Assembly: GCA_037127255.1 (NCBI GenBank)
Contig: JBANSL010000004.1
Location: 6,572,001 to 6,636,000 of the forward strand
DNA length: 64,000 nucleotides
Origin: Persicaria tinctoria
Taxonomy: Eukaryota; Streptophyta; Magnoliopsida; Caryophyllales; Polygonaceae
Direction: 5' to 3'
The position numbers and the translations under genes were made by a program. Below are positions 51,801 to 61,789 of the stretch, in pieces (the stretch's first letter is position 1; every line of letters starts with the position of its first letter). The notes below the pieces were generated by a model. That model ran no database searches, had not been told where the DNA came from, and saw only the letters and a list, made by a program, of their open reading frames with translations.

Positions 51801-52811
51801 ACTAATTTACTCCAGAAATGTGCTGTCACTAATATTGAGTTTGGCACAAGGAAGACATCCTTTGAGGATTCCAGAGTATTATTATACACAGGAGCTAATA
51901 CTTGTTTTGATGGATTTTAATTTCACTGATATACTTTAACCTTTACAGGTATGGGATAGGATTGCACCTGGTCTAGCATCAGAGTTCGACTCCCCCTACA
52001 CTGCCCCATTGATAGCACCACGGCCATTGTTGGTTCTGAATGGTAAAATGACGCTTTTCCTTTCTTTATAAGAATATTGGTCACTAGGCTCACAACTCGC
52101 AAACACCTACTTCACTTATCCACCACTCTTAATCTTAAAATGTGTTGCATTTACATGATTACACATTAATCTTTAGGTTGGGCAGTCGTATGGTTGCTGA
52201 TATAAAAGGCAAGGAACAAGATCTAGTATTTTAATTTTCAGCACTTGATTGGGTTTGTTGCTCTTAGTTGCAGCTCTTTCCCTTCAATGATTCTGGGTTT
52301 GGTAAAAAATTCTAGGCTTTCTAACTAATTAGATTCATTGTGGAAACTTATATACTTGTCATGGCGTGATATACAGGTGGTGATGATCCTCGATGCCCTG
52401 TTGGAGGCCTTGATATTCCCAGGCTACAAACTCAAGAAGCTTATAAGCAAGCTGGCTGCCCTGATAATTTTAAGGTTTGATGACTTTGATCCAGACACTC
52501 AGTTATAAAAACATCACACTCGTCAAATTCAAGTGAAAATAAAGCTTGTTGTGTTAAACTTCAAAATTTTCGAATATATCGTTTCATCTAACTAAATTAT
52601 GTTCATGTAGCTTCAACTCAATTATGCATTTAGTGTAACCAGTGTTTAAAATACAATGTAGTCTCATATTGATGCTTTGGTCGTGTTCAAACAGATGGTA
52701 ATGGAGCCTGGAATAGGACATCAAATGACGAAGCAGATGGTCAAGGAAGCCAGTGATTGGTTCGACAAATACTTGCTTCAAGAGTCATCTGTGCATCAAG
52801 CTGCTAAATAG
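48898..52811 (+). CDS. Alpha/beta hydrolase copy B, full length (13 exons, 368 aa)
   Basis: Alpha/beta-hydrolase-fold enzyme of an uncharacterised plant family (At5g25770-like, from memory); reaction unknown. Exons: 48898-48982, 49541-49617, 49715-49795, 50365-50493, 50577-50663, 50961-51014, 51215-51305, 51417-51487, 51582-51651, 51737-51789, 51949-52042, 52377-52474, 52695-52811. Exons 2-12 have the same lengths as in copy A, proving a gene duplication with introns. The triad appears intact: GESLGG (Ser199), NGGDDPRCP (Asp300 or 301) and PGIGH (His339). VVLHSTNKCKEW and IDSRYHGERAK are the strongly shared strands around the active site. The start at 48898 (MEQFTALPDP) aligns with copy A and follows a TATA box. 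An in-frame ATG at 48670 would add 76 Ser/Arg-rich residues resembling a transit peptide, but lies upstream of the TATA box. Confidence 0.87.
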
Positions 52812-52852
52812 CTGTTCTTGTGAATCCTGTTGTTGTGCACACGAACCATTCC

Positions 52853-52921
52853 GGAATGGCTCACCGGAAAGGACTTGTGGATAATAGTCATAGGTCCCCG
52901 GTTCGAACCCCGGAATGGCCG
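52853..52921 (+). tRNA. Possible tRNA-derived sequence after hydrolase B
   Basis: A perfect B box (GGTTCGAACCC, about 52900) and a loose A box (TGGCTCACCGG, about 52857) lie at a tRNA-like distance, and the T arm pairs 4 of 5. The acceptor and D arms do not fold convincingly. It lies about 40 bp after the hydrolase B stop codon, so it would be within the 3' UTR. A tRNA pseudogene or SINE head is more likely than a functional tRNA. Confidence 0.3.
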
Positions 52922-53396
52922 CTCTTTATTTACCAATTCAAGGAAGACCAAAGCGGAACTGATGTTCGTTCATCGATAATGTAAGCTGTTACTTTGTGTT
53001 TCATAATTTGTACTAATAATCTTCTAATAAGACTATGCTAAATTGCTATCTGTGATGCATTCAAAACGGTTCCATGAGATCTTTTTTAAGGTCTTCAACT
53101 TTGGATGATGGCGTTGTGAGAGTCAGATTCGAGAGACCAACAATAAAATGCTTGATAAGTTGAGAGGCCGACGAATTGGCAAACGGATCAACTATCAATT
53201 ACACACCAAAAACAAAAACCGAAAACAAAATCACAACATGTTGAACTTACAGTACTAAAAGTGAAGGCCGGACCAAATAGACTGCTAAATTGCTAACTAT
53301 ATTGCGTTGATTAGAAGTTGTTGATTTCTTTTCGCATATTGATGAAGTGGAGAATATTATAGAAACACAATCACAAGAAGATATACCAAATACAAT

Positions 53397-53533
53397 GGGC
53401 ATGTTTTCTCCTTCCTCTCATTTAAGGGGTGGAAGAGGTCCTCTATCTACCCCTCAAGGTAGGAAAATCACCTCTGTCTCCACCCCCTTTCACCTCCTCC
53501 ACCCCTTAAAATCTGGGTGAGAAAAACACACCC
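53397..53533. mobile_element. Short MITE related to its neighbour (137 bp)
   Basis: Ends GGGCATGTTTTCTC (left) and, on the minus strand, GGGTGTGTTTTTCTC (right). The inside is full of accccttaaa/ccacccc phrases shared in inverted form with the element at 53594. No clear target duplication. Confidence 0.5.
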
Positions 53534-53593
53534 TAATTCGTCATGTAGCATTAAATGCGAATTTGAGGTACTCTAGTTATCCTTATAGATTTA

Positions 53594-53758
53594 GGCTGTG
53601 TTTTCTCACCAAAATTTTAGGAGGTGGAGGGAGGTGGAAGAGGTGGGGATAGAGGGAAAAATTGGTACCTTGTGAGAGGAGGTAGGGGAGGTGGAGGGGA
53701 TTTCCATCCCTTCCACCCCTTAAATGAAGATGGAAGAGGTGGAGGAGAAAACACAACC
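53594..53758. mobile_element. Tourist-like MITE with TTA TSD (165 bp)
   Basis: Ends GGCTGTGTTTTCTC and, on the minus strand, GGTTGTGTTTTCTC, flanked on both sides by TTA (53591-53593 and 53759-53761). The interior is a purine-rich ggaggtgg repeat. The 3-bp TTA duplication fits PIF/Harbinger MITEs. The ends match those of the element at 53397-53533. Confidence 0.7.
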
Positions 53759-53829
53759 TTAGAATCACAGATATCATATAGACCTCGTCTACAAGGATAC
53801 CTCAGTAAGCATAGGAATCGATCCTAGAC

Positions 53830-54578
53830 TCCTAGGTGTCTAACCGAATTCTTTCCTTATTTAAAAAAGAAAATTTGTATTTGACGTGTACATGTCCGTA
53901 GGAAATTAAACTAATGCAATATGTAACACTAAAAATAGGTTTTTATCTTTCTCATATTTTATAATTTGACATGTTATCGGTCAAATTAACATTGTGGCAG
54001 CGAAACCTTTCAATTCAGCGAGACTTGAAACCCTTGCTTTGCAAGGCCTTAATCATTTTGATGCACCTTGTTCGGGTTGGTTGTGACCGTGCTTTTTGAT
54101 GATCCTAGTTATCCCATGGCTTGGTTGAAGAAGAGCGTCCAAAGTCGGGATTGGATGGGGTCGTGGTTGTGTGTTTAGGATGGCTCTGTTCCCAGGAGGC
54201 GCTTCCTTGAAGTCCGTCTTCACTACCCATAGGAGATAGCATTTTGATGTACTGTTGGTTAGGGGTGTTACATGGTGGTGCTTGGTTTTGTTCTTCATCT
54301 ACGTTCTCGATTTGACGATCTTTGTTTTGCATAGTTTTCTGCCTTTTAATATAGTGCGTGCAGTTGTTGTTTTGCCTTTCTTTTCTATTTTGTTTTTCAT
54401 TATATTGTATTATGACGTTAGTTCATATGACAATTCGTCGGTCTCTTGAAGATCAAGTTTGTTGCTTAATACTCGTATAAAAAAACATTGTCGCAACTCT
54501 TGGACATATAGTGTCCTTGTCGTGCATGATATTAAGAAAGACGTAGAACTAGAATTAAGTACCACATGCGATAGTACT
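53830..54578. other. Intergenic DNA with a dispersed repeat (54.05-54.34 kb)
   Basis: No gene is seen. 54053-54340 read on the minus strand contains a stretch matching about 550-600 at the left edge of the window, both with a YLLW-type peptide and a shared caaggaag phrase. Class unknown. Confidence 0.35.
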
Positions 54579-54580
54579 AA

Positions 54581-54877
54581 CCCTCCATTTGTTTTTTGGT
54601 AGAGAAGTGTAGTAATTATCCTTATGAATATAATCCATATTTAAGTTAAGATTTATTGATCACTATTCTAATCATTCCCTTTTTCTTCTCTCATTTTTCA
54701 TACAAATTTGTTACCCTCCTATTCCCTAATTTGAAGGAGTGTAACTAATACCTCTAGGCTGAGCTAATAATCCCCCCTACTCTCTCCAAGCTCACATAAA
54801 ATGATGATCATATACATTTTATATGTAAAATTTAATGCCTTACCTTTTCATTCTCCTCTTGTATAAACAAACGAGCC
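54581..54877. mobile_element. Tourist-like MITE with TAA TSD (297 bp)
   Basis: The left end CCCTCCATTTGTTT and right end (minus strand GGCTCGTTTGTTT) are similar over about 13 bp and are flanked on both sides by TAA (54578-54580, 54878-54880). AT-rich interior, non-coding. Confidence 0.55.
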
Positions 54878-54879
54878 TA

Positions 54880-56090
54880 ATCTATTAACCTAATTTGTTT
54901 CCTTGTTTTCTGATTAAAAAAAAAATTGTTTCCTTGTTTTTTTTTTCTCACAAAAAAACTTTCCTATCAAGCATGACCAGTGCATCATTTGTTTATGCAT
55001 TGATGTTCCTTCGCTCTCTAACTTGCGATAACCTACGCTGTCTCTACCAACTGTTAGAAGAGAAGGCTTACATTATCCTGATTCCTTCATCATCTGTCTA
55101 TGCATTGTTGTCCTTCGCTCTCTAGCTTTTTTTTCTTCTTCTTGGTGTAGTATTCTTTGATGATTTATTTTGCCTTTTTTTTTGTATTTGTTCATAACGA
55201 TTTGTCCATTGTTGATCTTTTCGATCTCTCAACCCATCAGGCATGCTCAATGCATAAATTTCTTTCTGTTTAAAAAGAAAAAAATATAAAGGACTAAATT
55301 CGATAAAATTTACATAAATTAAGGACTTCACGTCTTCATTGATTTAAATAAAAATAAAAGATTAATTGAGAACTCACAACAAGCGTGGTGAGTTGGTTGG
55401 AAACTATTCACCATTAGCTAGTGTGAAGGAGCATTTTAACCCTTCTTAGGGCATCTCCCACTGTAGGTTATAATAGTCTAAAAAAATATCCTACCAAAAT
55501 GATATGTTCCATAAAATATGTTTATTTAGCTTACTATCAAAATTTGTATTTCAGCTAATTTAATTTGATGACCCTAAAAATCAATTCAATGGCCCTAAAA
55601 ATTTCATATTCCATAAAAAAAATATTTGTATATGTGATACATTTTAATATATGATCAATGATAAAAAAAAAAATTGTTAGTTTTAGAATTTAATACACTA
55701 TTATAAATGGTCAAGGGAAACAACCTACAAAAGATAATATTTTATAGAATATTATCTTTTAGCCTATTATATGATTTGTAATTTTCCCCTTAGGCCAATT
55801 TTCACAACTACCTATAAATATTAATCAAAATTTTCTCTAATTTCATATTTCATTTCCGTCACTCGATCATTTGGTTATGGTAACTTTAACTAATTCCAAA
55901 GTTAATCGAAAGTTGCATGTCATTATGAAAATTTTGGTTGTGAAAATTTTGGCTAAGGTAACTTTAGAACAAGCGGTTAAAAATATGTGCATGAAGATAT
56001 AAAAGTGGGGCTTTGAAACGGGCAATGATTATGAAGAGAGTGATGCGAATCTGATAGAATATTAGATGCAATTTCTTTTTCCCAATTGTT
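54880..56090. other. AT-rich intergenic DNA with a possible decayed MITE
   Basis: No gene is recognised. 55449-55790 has partly inverted ends (taggttataatagtctaaaa against aatcatataataggctaaaa on the minus strand), suggesting an old MITE; its left edge gggcatctccca is a phrase common at plant DNA-element ends. Confidence 0.35.
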
Positions 56091-56094
56091 ATTT

Positions 56095-57271
56095 ACTCCC
56101 TCTATTTCATAGTAAATGTCATTTTATTTTTCAACGCGCATTTTAAGGAAATAAAAACTCTATAAAATGTTATTATTATAATAAATTCATACTTTTTTTT
56201 TTGGAAGCAAGATAAGAGTTCAGTTCTCTAGACAAGCCTAGAGAAACCGAGAGACCGGACAAGCCGGTAGATGGACTAACCATCATGTACAACCAAATCA
56301 AATAACAGAAGCAAATGACAAAAAGGAAATAACATGAAGCAAATGACAGAATTGAAAAAGCAAAAATAAAAAAAACCGAGCCAGCTGTCCTACACTATAA
56401 CACAAAGCCAACAAGAAAAACGAATCAACCAGCCAACGGACGACGCACACAGAGAACTCTGGGGACACTAGCGAATATCTCATATTATGGACCACGAAGA
56501 GCCATTAGATATCGATCGCAAATCCACAACGTCTTCGGATACAACAGATCAAAACACCGCTCAACCGAGGCCTGCATCACAACAAAAACAACACAGCACA
56601 CCAGACCGCAAATCCAACCCCAAGCCAAATCATTGCTCAATAAAAAATCCCAACCCATCTCAAACCCTCAAGGATGATAACAAAATCGTAAGAGACTACT
56701 AGGTAGTCAAAATAGAGGCGATTGAGACGAACAGAACAAAGAATTGAAACAACAATATAAGGCGCAGAGAAAGAAGAACGGAATGGACATAAACCCCTTT
56801 TGGCAGTCGTCCATAAGGTCTGGCGGTGGAACCGGAGAAGGACCGATATGGCACTCGTGAGAGGCGACGGAGCAGAAGGAGCACCACCAAGGGTTGGCGG
56901 TACTGAAGCCAAGGTATTGAACGGACGATGACACAAACGGACTCGGAGGAGTCGGAGAGGCTGGAGAGCTACGGGCGATCGGTTCGGATCGATGAAGAGG
57001 AACCACGAGAAACAGAGGCCAGGGGGTTGGAGGTTGATGGGCGAGGGCGAGGAGAGTCGGGGAGCCTGTGCGTTGGGCGAGGTCGAGGGTTGTCGAAGAA
57101 GCTGTTGGGCGAAGGTTGGGTGCTGCCGGTTTGGAGGCAGAGGCTATCTCCGGTAGGAGGAGAAAACAAGTATGAAATTATAAAAAAAAAATATTTTATA
57201 TAGTTTTTTTATCACTTAAAAAACATTCACAAAACTTCAAACGACATTTAATTTGAGATGGAATGAGTAGT
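56095..57271. mobile_element. Stowaway-like foldback element, arms ~100 bp, with ~960 bp between them
   Basis: The left arm (56095-56196; ctccctctatttcatag...aaatgtcatttta...ataaattcatac) and right arm (57167-57271; minus strand ctactcattccatctc...aaatgtcgtttg...ataatttcatac) are inverted copies throughout. The CTCCCTC-type end suggests a Stowaway (Tc1/mariner) MITE. The 56200-57165 interior is A/C-rich sequence resembling other repeat DNA in this window and encodes no recognised protein. Either a larger element with long TIRs or a MITE broken by a later insertion exactly at its centre. Confidence 0.5.
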
Positions 57272-57792
57272 TATTTAGGACAACCCTACTCAGGCTACTC
57301 TACTACTCCCACCGTATCAATATAATTGACATTTTAACCACTTTTTATGTAACAAAATATTTATCCTTTGAACATCATTAATGACCTAATTTTATCAATT
57401 TATCTCATTAATTATATTTGATTTTCAAAATACTCTATTAATACTTCAACTTCTCATATTATTCATTTTTTTTCTTTTTGATGTAAAGGCTACTCTACTA
57501 TTGGTAGACCGTAGATGTGAATTTATATGCAGTCAGTACTATGAAGCTAGAAATGACGAAAACCCCACCCCACGACCCGTCCTGGAGCGCGTGGAGTCAC
57601 TCCCACCAATCGTGCACGCAAAAAAGGACGACCCGGAACAACAAACTCCTCGTGAGCCTACCCTCCTCCCAAACCTGACCCAGTCCCCCCCCCCCCCCCT
57701 CCTCCACCCTCACCCCTTTAACCTAACCCACGCCCTCCCTCTCCCTCCAATTCTCCCTCCCACTCCTCTGTATCTCTCCCGATCCATCCCCC
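57272..57792. other. Upstream region of the GeBP-family gene
   Basis: 57300-57480 is AT-rich. 57540-57792 is C-rich with a run of about 15 C (57686-57700) and CTCC repeats, typical of plant 5' UTRs. No clear TATA box is seen close to the ATG. Confidence 0.4.
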
Positions 57793-59082
57793 ATGGCGTC
57801 CGTCCGGGACCACCCCAACGCCGTCTACAACGACGACGAGGACGACGACGTCGTTCTCGACGACGAGGACGACGCCGATCCCGACGACTCCGACGACGAA
57901 TCCGACGACGCCGACGACACCAACTCCACCTCCTCCGCCGCCGCCATCGTCACCCCCGCCGTCCCCCTCTCCGTCTCCGTCGCCGTCCCCCCTCCCTCCG
58001 CCCCCACCAACGGCTCCAATCGCCCTCCTCCGCCCCCTCCTCCCGCCGCTCACGCCCATGCCCTCGCCTCCTCCTCCTCATCCGTCGCCGCCGCGCCTTC
58101 CACTGCTGTTGTCGCCATGGCCGCCCCGAACGCCTTGGCTATCACCCCGGTGTCGGAGAGGAAGCCGATCGACGACTCCCGCCGGCTGTTTCAGAGGCTC
58201 TGGACCGATGAGGACGAGATCGAGTTGTTGCAGGGGTTTCTTGACTATACGACTCAGAGAGGCCCCAATTGGTCCGGTCATCATCATGATACGACGGCGT
58301 TTTATGATCAGATCAAGTCGAAGCTTCAATTGGACTGCAACAAGAACCAGCTGGTGGAGAAGCTCAGGAGGTTGAAGAAGAAGTATCGCAACGTCGTCGG
58401 CCGTATCAGCTCCGGAAAGGATTTCGCCTTCAAGAGCCCTCACGATCAGGCCACCTTTGAGATCTCTCGCAAAATCTGGAGCAATTCGATTGGCAATCGC
58501 CCCGAATTCGACGATGATGATCAAAACCCTAACCCTAGCAGCGCTGCTCCCTCTTTTATCGCCAATCTGAACACCGCGACCGATCACAGGAATTCCGGTG
58601 GCTTTACAATCGACGTTAACAGCCCTCACAAGATGATGATGATGAACATGGCAACTCCTCCTAATAGCACTTCCAGGAAGCGATCAAGGGTGAAGATGGA
58701 AGAGAAGAGCTCAAGGAATGTCAATTCCGTTGGTTATGAGCCTGTTATTCTCACTCCAGTAGCGCCACCGCAAGGTTCGGTTGAGGAGACGGTGAAGAGT
58801 TGTTTGTCGCCATTGTTAAAGGAGTTGATTGATAGCGCTACGGCCAGTAGCGGTGGGAGTGGTCTCGGTGGCATTGGGGGTACCAGAGGGATTGGTTCTC
58901 TTGCGTTGAACGCCATTCCCATGAATTTTCCACAGGTGAATTCAAGAAATGACGGGGAGATGATGGAAGAGAGATGGAGGAAGCAGCAAATACTAGAGTT
59001 GGAGGTGTATTCGAAGCGATTGGAGCTCGTTCAAGACCAGATTAAGTCGACACTGGAGGACCTGAGGACTAGAGGAAATTGA
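57793..59082 (+). CDS. GeBP/STOREKEEPER-family transcription factor (DUF573, 429 aa)
   Basis: Nuclear DNA-binding protein of the plant GeBP/STKR family (GLABROUS1 enhancer-binding protein relatives). Single exon, usual for the family. Residues 12-40 are an acidic Asp/Glu stretch, 50-110 are Pro/Ala/Ser-rich, and about 130-230 form the DUF573 core: LFQRLWTDEDEIELLQGFLDY (here given as LFQRLWTDEDE and LLQGFLDY), FYDQIKSKL, NKNQLVEKLRRLKKKYRNV and FEISRKIW. A basic patch SRKRSRVKM (about 295-303) may be a nuclear signal. The C-terminus (395-425, QQILELEVYSKRLELVQ) looks like a short coiled coil, matching the leucine-zipper-like end of GeBP proteins. The first ~115 codons nearly all end in C, unlike the rest. 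The ATG follows a C-rich leader and begins the acidic stretch. Which subfamily member it is cannot be decided. Confidence 0.88.
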   Translation: MASVRDHPNAVYNDDEDDDVVLDDEDDADPDDSDDESDDADDTNSTSSAAAIVTPAVPLSVSVAVPPPSAPTNGSNRPPPPPPPAAHAHALASSSSSVAAAPSTAVVAMAAPNALAITPVSERKPIDDSRRLFQRLWTDEDEIELLQGFLDYTTQRGPNWSGHHHDTTAFYDQIKSKLQLDCNKNQLVEKLRRLKKKYRNVVGRISSGKDFAFKSPHDQATFEISRKIWSNSIGNRPEFDDDDQNPNPSSAAPSFIANLNTATDHRNSGGFTIDVNSPHKMMMMNMATPPNSTSRKRSRVKMEEKSSRNVNSVGYEPVILTPVAPPQGSVEETVKSCLSPLLKELIDSATASSGGSGLGGIGGTRGIGSLALNAIPMNFPQVNSRNDGEMMEERWRKQQILELEVYSKRLELVQDQIKSTLEDLRTRGN

Positions 59083-60581
59083 TTGTTGCCAAGGAAAAAG
59101 TTTGGGATTGAAGTAGCTTAGTGAAGATCATTTGAAGCTGCTAATTTCTCCGTCTTTGATTCATGGCTGATTAATTATTATATATTGTAGGTAGTTATTG
59201 GATCTTAGATGTTTTTTCCCCTTTCTTTTTCCTTGGTTAATTGACATAAAGAGATGCAGAAATAATGTCAATTTCAGTCTGTCCACCTTCCTGTAATCTT
59301 TGCTCAATTCACTGAGTATATATCGGAATTGAATGAATTGACAAGGATCTCGAGTTCAGATGAATACAACATTGATTTTCTTGGTGTTCTGCTCATATTT
59401 GTTCAATGAGATCTGTGCAAATTTGCAGGATCATCAGCTTCTCTAAAAACTCTGTTATGGGATCTGTTTGTCATCACCATCAATTGTTATCGGTGCAGTT
59501 TCAGACGTATTTGAGAAGGAGGTTGTAAGGATGTGGAATCCCACAGATTTCAATTTCATTACATTCTTCATTGTGAAGGAACAAGGTTGAGGTTGACAGA
59601 CGGCAAGCGGTAAGCAGCTCTCCATACTTTGTTAGATTCGGCAGTCCATGTTTATTGGCTTATGTTCTGGTTTGATTAAACTGTCATGTTGTTGGTTTTG
59701 ATTTCATTCATGAATCATGGTTGAGATATAGTGTGCAATTGAATGGCTTCTGTGATAAGCATCTGAAATAGTTCATTTCAGTTAACTGAGAAACAAGTCC
59801 TGCCAAGGCCATTGAACTGCACATCCATTGCAGCTGAAGACAATTACCAGATAAAGTCTCCAGCCAAACTGCCAACTGTGAGTTGAATATTTTTGTTGTT
59901 TCTGTTCTTGGATTCAGGATTTAGGATTTAGGATTTAGTCAGAGTCATCCTACACAGAAGCTCTCCAAGCTGTCAAGATCGAAACAAAAGGGAGACGGAA
60001 CTCTCCGCCAATCCCCTCATCCGGACAGCTCTGTAGTCTGCAGCTGATGCAGTGATCTGGATTGCCTATTTTAATCACAAATTGCAATAAACTAATCAAA
60101 CCCAGTTGCCATTTCTTATTCAGGAGCCTATGGAAGGAGACCATTCCTTTCAAGGAAGACACCTCAACCGGGTTCCCTCCGGGTTCTCGTGGTAATGTCC
60201 GAATATGCTTGCAGGTAGATGGGTGTGTTCATCACGCGTCGTTGAAGGAATCAAACATCTGCTTTGACGAATCAAAAGCCTCTTAGGGAGCCCTTTGATT
60301 CCGGGCACAGCTTAGCAAGGGACCATCCACCAAAGTGGTTGCCTTGCTTTAATGGGTAGGTGGAGGGAGAGGGAGGGAGGGCGGGCCGTGTTTTGCGTTT
60401 GCTGGTCTGCACAATTCGGTGAGTTTTTCTCTCTCTCTTTGTGACTCATCAGAAAGAAGGTTTAATACGGTATTTGGTTTGATTGGGTTTCTTTCTTCTT
60501 TTTTTTAGAGGGGAGGGGTTGAATTTTCAGTATGAATCTCACCTGCAGTGCTGCCCATGGTGTGATTTGTATTAACAGCTA
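59083..60581. other. 3' flank of the GeBP-family gene and intergenic DNA
   Basis: The 3' UTR probably ends by about 59.4 kb. The rest has no recognised gene; a triplet of tttaggatttaggattta lies near 59915-59938, and a purine-rich ggagggaggg stretch near 60362. Confidence 0.4.
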
Positions 60582-61299
60582 ATAACCCCAACTTTTAGTA
60601 TATTTGTGGAAAATAGCCTAAACTTTCAAGATTTCAAACAATAACCCAGTCACCACTTTCAGCGAGTATTTGAAAAGACAACCTATTGGTAGCGTCTAGG
60701 AATGACAATTTCACCAACACCCAATGAATATCAGTTTCATCCAACCCAAGTACCCAACAAAGTGAGTGAAAATTTGATATATTTAGGATATTAAAGGGAC
60801 GAGGGGGTGATGGATGAAGTCAGAAACGGGTGAAAGTATTTCTCACCCATCACCCAACACATATTATATAGTTATATATATAAATCTCGTTTAATATATT
60901 AAATAATATCCTTTTACAATTACTTTTATAGTATAGTAAATGATCTCGTTTGTTTGATTTGATCTCGTTTATGATGAATATTGTTTATTTGATATGATTA
61001 AGTTAATTTTACGTTGCTAGTTGTTTATTCGCTGAAGCTTTGATCATTGAACTGATGTTTTTTTTTCCAAGTTTTTTGGTTGAATTTGATGGGATGTGGT
61101 TCACCCGAATTGTCATCCGATCCACCCGATTAATCGTTGGATGATGGGTGAACGGGATGGATCCAATCATCATTCGACTCATTGGCTTCCCTAGTTACTA
61201 CCGAGTAGCGTCAAACTCGTTGAAAGTGATGATTGTGCTATTTTTCGCAACCTCGAAAGTTGAATCTATTTTTCCGAACTACTACAAAGTTGGGGTTAT
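60582..61299. mobile_element. Inverted-repeat element, ends ATAACCCCAACTTT (718 bp)
   Basis: The left arm (ataaccccaacttttagtat...aactttcaagatt...ccactttcagcgag) and right arm (minus strand ataaccccaactttgtagta...aactttcgaggtt...tcactttcaacgag) match over about 90 bp. CTA flanks both sides (60579-60581, 61300-61302), a possible 3-bp target duplication. The middle has several cacccaac/acccgatt phrases and no gene. Confidence 0.65.
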
Positions 61300-61789
61300 C
61301 TAGTGCAATGTCCCCATAATCAATAACATCTATATGAATCAACCGTGGTTTTGTCTCTTCTTAATAAAATATTTGGAGAAACCATGTTCTTGACCATATG
61401 GTGCCTAATTTTACTAGTTCTAAATAGTTTGCAGGCGTATATCAGCGTTGGTCTGTAGTGTGTTTGGTTAAGACTTCCCTATCATGCTTAACAACACATC
61501 GACTTTAGTCTTTCAATACGTTTCTGTGAACAACATGTATACAAAGGCGAAGGGGTGACGAATTCGTTGGATAACTGTGCTTTCTCTTTCGTTTGGGTCA
61601 TCTTAAGATTGTTTATGAGTATTGTTTGATGATACTTTTGGTGTGGTATTTCTTATAATATACTCCGAAAGCATTTTTCGTCGAAAAATCGCATGTTAGT
61701 AATGTGTTTTAGGTAATTGGTATGAACTCTTTTTCTTTTTACTTTTTAACAAGAAATTTTTTGAGAGCTCTACACTCGGTCGACCCAAG

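Noticed and set aside
57501..58211. Long open frame (236 aa, Arg/Pro-rich) overlapping the GeBP-family gene
   Set aside because: It is an out-of-frame shadow of the C-rich acidic coding sequence; the DUF573 protein is clearly in the other frame.
58078..58629. 183-aa minus-strand frame inside the GeBP-family gene
   Set aside because: Antisense shadow of the DUF573 region; no family resemblance.
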